Shown: positions 60,787 through 64,000 of the stretch, one piece after another
Layout of the letters: every line of letters starts with the position of its first letter
Numbering within the stretch: the first letter of the stretch is position 1
Assembly: GCF_041224545.1 (NCBI RefSeq)
Contig: NZ_JBGFGP010000167.1
Location: forward strand, 1-64,000
Source of the DNA: Sedimentitalea sp041224545
GTDB lineage: Bacteria; Pseudomonadota; Alphaproteobacteria; Rhodobacterales; Rhodobacteraceae
Reading direction: 5' to 3'
Length of the DNA stretch: 64,000 nt
Position numbers and translations under genes: made by a program
The notes under the pieces: generated by a model
Told to the model about the DNA's origin: nothing
Seen by the model: only the letters and a program-made list of their open reading frames with translations
Databases searched by the model: none

Positions 60787-61932
60787 TCAGAGGCACTCCA
60801 ACAGAAGCGCGCGGGTGTTCTCGGTTGTCATCTTTACCGGGTTGCCGCCTGTACTGGGATCGGCGAGCGCCGAAACGACGAGCGCATCGATATCCGGATC
60901 CGTGACCCCCAGTTGGGTCAGTGTCGTCGGAATGCCGAGCCGCTCGGTCAGGTCGCCGACAAAGTCGTAAAAGCCGTCAAAGCCGCCCTTGATGTTCAGA
61001 TAGGCTGCCGCCATGGCCAGCCGGTCTTCTATGGCGGGCCGATTGAAGCGCAGGACAGGTTGCATCACCACCGCGTTGGTGGTGCCGTGATGGGTGTTGA
61101 AGACGGCCCCGATCGGATGCGAAAGCGCATGGATTGCGCCCAGACCTTTCTGGAACGCGGTGGCCCCCATCATCGCGGCGCTCATCATCTCGGCCCGTGC
61201 CGACAGGTCGGTGCCATCCGAATAGGCTGCCGGAAGGTTCTCTTTCACCAGCCGCATTCCTTCCAGCGCAATGCCCTGGCTCATCGGGTGGTAATGCGGC
61301 GAACAGAAGGCCTCCAGGCAATGGGCGAAGGCATCCATCCCCGTACCCGCCGTAATCGCGCGGGGCATGTCGACGGTCAGCCTGGGATCGGCGATGACCA
61401 CGCCGGGCAGGATTTTCGGGTGAAAGATGATCTTTTTCTCGTGGGTTTCCGAGTTGGTCAGGACCGAGGCGCGTCCGACTTCCGACCCGGTCCCGGCGGT
61501 GGTCGGGACGGCGATGATCGGTGCGATGGCATCGGCATCGGCCCGGGTCCACCAGTCGTCGACATCCTCGAAATCCCAAACCGGGCGGCGCTGACCCGCC
61601 ATGAAGGCCACGAGCTTGCCAAGATCCAGCCCGGAGCCGCCGCCAAAGGCCACCACGCCGTCATGACCGCCTTCGCGATAGGCGGCAACGCCAGCGGCGA
61701 GGTTGACCTCGTTCGGATTGGGGTCGACGTCATGAAACATCTCTCGACCCAGCCCCGCCGAGTCCAGAACATCCAGAGCCTGCTGTGTTATCGGCAGGTT
61801 GGAAAGCCCGCGATCAGTGACCAGCAGCGGGCGTTTGATCCCGCTTGCCTTGCAGGCTTCGGCCAGTTCGCAGATACGGCCCGCGCCAAATCGGATCGCG
61901 GTGGGATATGACCAGTTCACGGTCGCAGTCAT
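60787..61932 (-). CDS. Iron-containing alcohol dehydrogenase
   Basis: The 381-residue protein has the Fe-ADH fold: NAD-binding GGHDGVVAFGGGSGLDLGK near residue 90, then the metal-ligand region GTGMDAFAHCLEAF near 195 (Asp and His) and GAIHALSHPIGAVFNTHHG near 260 (two His). It oxidises an alcohol to an aldehyde with NAD. Its ATG overlaps the stop of the aldehyde dehydrogenase (ATGA), so the two likely act on the same chain. Substrate unknown. Confidence 0.9.
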   Translation of the reverse strand: MTATVNWSYPTAIRFGAGRICELAEACKASGIKRPLLVTDRGLSNLPITQQALDVLDSAGLGREMFHDVDPNPNEVNLAAGVAAYREGGHDGVVAFGGGSGLDLGKLVAFMAGQRRPVWDFEDVDDWWTRADADAIAPIIAVPTTAGTGSEVGRASVLTNSETHEKKIIFHPKILPGVVIADPRLTVDMPRAITAGTGMDAFAHCLEAFCSPHYHPMSQGIALEGMRLVKENLPAAYSDGTDLSARAEMMSAAMMGATAFQKGLGAIHALSHPIGAVFNTHHGTTNAVVMQPVLRFNRPAIEDRLAMAAAYLNIKGGFDGFYDFVGDLTERLGIPTTLTQLGVTDPDIDALVVSALADPSTGGNPVKMTTENTRALLLECL

Positions 61933-63311
61933 GGCAGTTTCCTCAGATGGTAGGATTTGGGTCGCGTCAGGTTATGATAGCCGATTACCGATAATCCGCC
62001 ACCGCGTCCGGTGTCCTTGCAACCGGTCCAGCAGAGCGCCGGGTCGAGGTAATCGGCGCGGTTCATGAAAACCGTACCGGTTTCGATCTGGGCGCCTATG
62101 GCTTCGGCGCGCGCGGTATCGGCGGTCCAGATGGAGGCGGTCAGCCCATAGTCACTGTCGTTCATCAGGGCGATGGCCTCGGCGTCGTCGGTAACCGGCA
62201 TGATCCCGACGACCGGCCCAAAGCTCTCTTCGCGCATCACGCGCATGGAATGATCCACGTTGGTCAGGATCTGGGGCATCAGATAGGCCCCGCCATCATC
62301 CGGAAACGAGGCCGGGTCGATCATCGCCCTTGCCCCGGCGGCAATCGCTTCGCGGGTCTGCTCGCGTACGAGGTCGGCAAACCGTGCCTGCGCCATCGGG
62401 CCAAGCGTGGTTTCCGGGTCGAGCGGATTACCCAGACGGTATCCGCGCACGATCGACACGGCCTTGTCGACAAAGGCGTCGAACAGGGATTGATGCACAT
62501 AGATGCGCTCGATCCCGCAGCAGCATTGTCCGGAATTGAACATCGCGCCGTCGATCAACGTTTCGACAGCGGCGTCCAGATCGGCGTCCTGCGCGACATA
62601 GCCTGGATCCTTGCCACCCAGTTCGAGACCCAGCCCGGTGAAGGTCCCCGCCGCCGCCTGTTCGATGGCGCGACCGCCGGCGACCGATCCGGTGAAGTTC
62701 ACAAAGTCAAAGGCACGCGCACCGATCAGGGCCGAAGTGGTAGCGTGGTCGAGAAACACGTTCTGAAACACGTCCCGGGGGATTCCCGCCGCGTGGAAGG
62801 CGGCGGCCATGCGTTCGCCCACGAGAAGGGTCTGGCTGGCATGTTTCAGAACGACGCTGTTTCCCGCGATCAGGGCCGGCGCAACGGTATTGATCGCGGT
62901 CATGTAGGGATAGTTCCACGGGGCGATCACCAGAACGACACCATGTGCCTCGCGGGTGATGTAGCGTTTGAAATCGCCACTGTCCTCGACTGCAATCGGG
63001 GCAAGCGCCTCTTCGGCGATCCGGGCCATATGGGTGGCGCGTTCCTCGAAACCGCCGAATTCGCCGCCATACCGGACCGGCCGGCCCATCTGCCGGGCGA
63101 GTTCGGGCACGATTTCGTCATTCATCGCACCGACATTTGCGACGCCCTTGAGCACCAGCTCGATCCGTTCGGACATCGGTTTGGCGGCCCATGTCTTTTG
63201 TGCGGCACGGGCGCGCGTTGCCGCGTCGGCTGCTTCGGGTTTGGACAAACAGTCACGCGATGCGTAAACCGCGCCGTCAATGGGAGAGATGCACTGCACC
63301 TGAGTGGTCAT
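61929..63311 (-). CDS. Aldehyde dehydrogenase
   Basis: Start chosen at ATG 63311 (460 residues). Landmarks are APWNYPYMTAINTV near residue 130, LELGGKDPGYV near 227 and the catalytic region MFNSGQCCCGIERIYVH near 255, with three adjacent Cys of which one is the nucleophile. The C-terminal RGGGLSVIGYHNLTRPKSY matches ALDH. It lies between the GS-like gene and the alcohol dehydrogenase, overlapping the latter. Confidence 0.9.
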   Translation of the reverse strand: MTTQVQCISPIDGAVYASRDCLSKPEAADAATRARAAQKTWAAKPMSERIELVLKGVANVGAMNDEIVPELARQMGRPVRYGGEFGGFEERATHMARIAEEALAPIAVEDSGDFKRYITREAHGVVLVIAPWNYPYMTAINTVAPALIAGNSVVLKHASQTLLVGERMAAAFHAAGIPRDVFQNVFLDHATTSALIGARAFDFVNFTGSVAGGRAIEQAAAGTFTGLGLELGGKDPGYVAQDADLDAAVETLIDGAMFNSGQCCCGIERIYVHQSLFDAFVDKAVSIVRGYRLGNPLDPETTLGPMAQARFADLVREQTREAIAAGARAMIDPASFPDDGGAYLMPQILTNVDHSMRVMREESFGPVVGIMPVTDDAEAIALMNDSDYGLTASIWTADTARAEAIGAQIETGTVFMNRADYLDPALCWTGCKDTGRGGGLSVIGYHNLTRPKSYHLRKLP

Positions 63312-63355
63312 ATCTGGTCTCCGGATGTTCCTGGAAAGAGCCGGGTCCGGCGGGG

Positions 63356-64000
63356 TCAGGCCCGCTCGAATCCCCGGGCAATCTCGTAATCGGTAATGGC
63401 CTTGTCGAAGTCTTCGATCTCCCATTCCGCAGCCCGGCAGTAATGGTCGATCACCTCGTCGCCCATCGCCGAACGCAGCATGGCGGAGCCGCGCAGCGTC
63501 TCGAGGGCCGAGGGCAGGTTGCGCGGGATTTCGTTTGCCTGTTCGTCTTCATAGACATCGCCGGTGGTGGGCGCTTGCAGGTCAAGTTTTTCCTCAATCC
63601 CGGCGAGTCCGGCGGCGAGCATGGCGGCCTGGGCAAGATAGGGGTTCATGTCCGAGCCGGGTATCCGGCATTCCACCCGCACGCCCTTGGTCTGCGCGCC
63701 ACACAGGCGGAAGCCGGCGGTGCGGTTGTCGACCGACCACACGGTCTTGGTGGGAGCAAAGGTTCCTTTGGTAAAGCGCTTGTAGCTGTTGATGTAGGGC
63801 GCCATGAACACGGTCATATCAGGCGCATACCTGATCAGACCCGCCATATAGTGCCGCATCAGGTCGGACATCCCGTGATCGCCCTGGGGATCGCAAAAGG
63901 CGTTGTCGCCGTCGCGCCACAGCGATTGGTGCACATGGGCCGAGCTGCCGACCCGCTCGGGGTGCCATTTCGGCAAGAAGCTGGCGGCGTGCCCCTGTTG
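63356..64000 (-). CDS. Glutamine-synthetase-family ligase, C-terminal part (start outside window)
   Basis: The visible 214 codons are the C-terminal half of a GS-like enzyme: SSAHVHQSLW near the window edge, then APYINSYKRFTKGTFAPTK and NRTAGFRLCG, with VRVECRIPGSDMNPYLAQAA near the middle and a DKAITDYEIARGFERA tail. The HVHQSLW and RIPGSD patterns fit the PuuA/GlnT-like subgroup, which joins glutamate to an amine, rather than housekeeping GlnA. Followed by ALDH and alcohol dehydrogenase on the same strand. Which amine is used cannot be told. Confidence 0.85.
   Translation of the reverse strand, partial: QQGHAASFLPKWHPERVGSSAHVHQSLWRDGDNAFCDPQGDHGMSDLMRHYMAGLIRYAPDMTVFMAPYINSYKRFTKGTFAPTKTVWSVDNRTAGFRLCGAQTKGVRVECRIPGSDMNPYLAQAAMLAAGLAGIEEKLDLQAPTTGDVYEDEQANEIPRNLPSALETLRGSAMLRSAMGDEVIDHYCRAAEWEIEDFDKAITDYEIARGFERA

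Overview
The window is a GC-rich chromosomal segment from an alphaproteobacterium, most probably the Roseobacter group of the Rhodobacteraceae. The evidence is gene content: a TauR/Tpa/TauABC/Xsc taurine cluster with SoeABC sulfite dehydrogenase, paired dimethylglycine/sarcosine-dehydrogenase-type flavoproteins, a Hint-domain protein, a Core-2/I-branching glycosyltransferase beside a sulfotransferase, and a DUF1403-ScpB pair. Genus cannot be fixed from the sequence alone.

Layout. 1-1650: end of an IS3-type element that has cut a short-chain dehydrogenase gene, behind an rsmC-like methyltransferase gene and clpS. 1.7-9.5 kb: HAD hydrolase, D-Ala-D-Ala carboxypeptidase with SPOR domain, DUF1403 plus a ScpB-like protein, a HutC-like regulator, a long Na+/H+ antiporter with a cyclic-nucleotide-binding domain, and ribosomal protein L36. 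9.6-22 kb: tRNA-Val(GAC), an N-formylglutamate amidohydrolase-family protein, Hint protein, alkane monooxygenase overlapping mutY, a DUF721/DsbA/CoA-transferase run, a regulator divergent from a thiolase, a 5'-truncated sensor kinase, GST, mtgA and a free-methionine-sulfoxide reductase. 22.3-29.9 kb: a plus-strand cluster of XRE-cupin regulator, LysE exporter, GFA-fold protein, two FAD/GcvT dehydrogenases and a homocysteine methyltransferase, which together look like stepwise N-demethylation of glycine betaine. 30-44.6 kb: housekeeping genes (pseudouridine synthase, pnp, aminotransferase, sulfurtransferase, smpB, lytic transglycosylase) mixed with surface-glycan genes (fucosyltransferase, GT25, sulfotransferase, GT14) and two copies of a 99-bp palindromic repeat. 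44.6-60 kb: organosulfonate region. 60-64 kb: secreted protein, then iron alcohol dehydrogenase, aldehyde dehydrogenase and a glutamine-synthetase-like ligase.

How the sulfonate genes work together: TauABC imports taurine, Tpa transaminates it to sulfoacetaldehyde, Xsc releases sulfite and acetyl phosphate, Pta makes acetyl-CoA, the citrate synthase can feed this to the TCA cycle, and SoeABC oxidises sulfite to sulfate. Pairs of CTGGAC-type direct repeats lie in front of tpa, xsc and tauR and match the published TauR site. The pair at tauR is flipped and close to its start, which suggests autorepression. No alanine dehydrogenase or sulfite/sulfate exporter gene is in the window.
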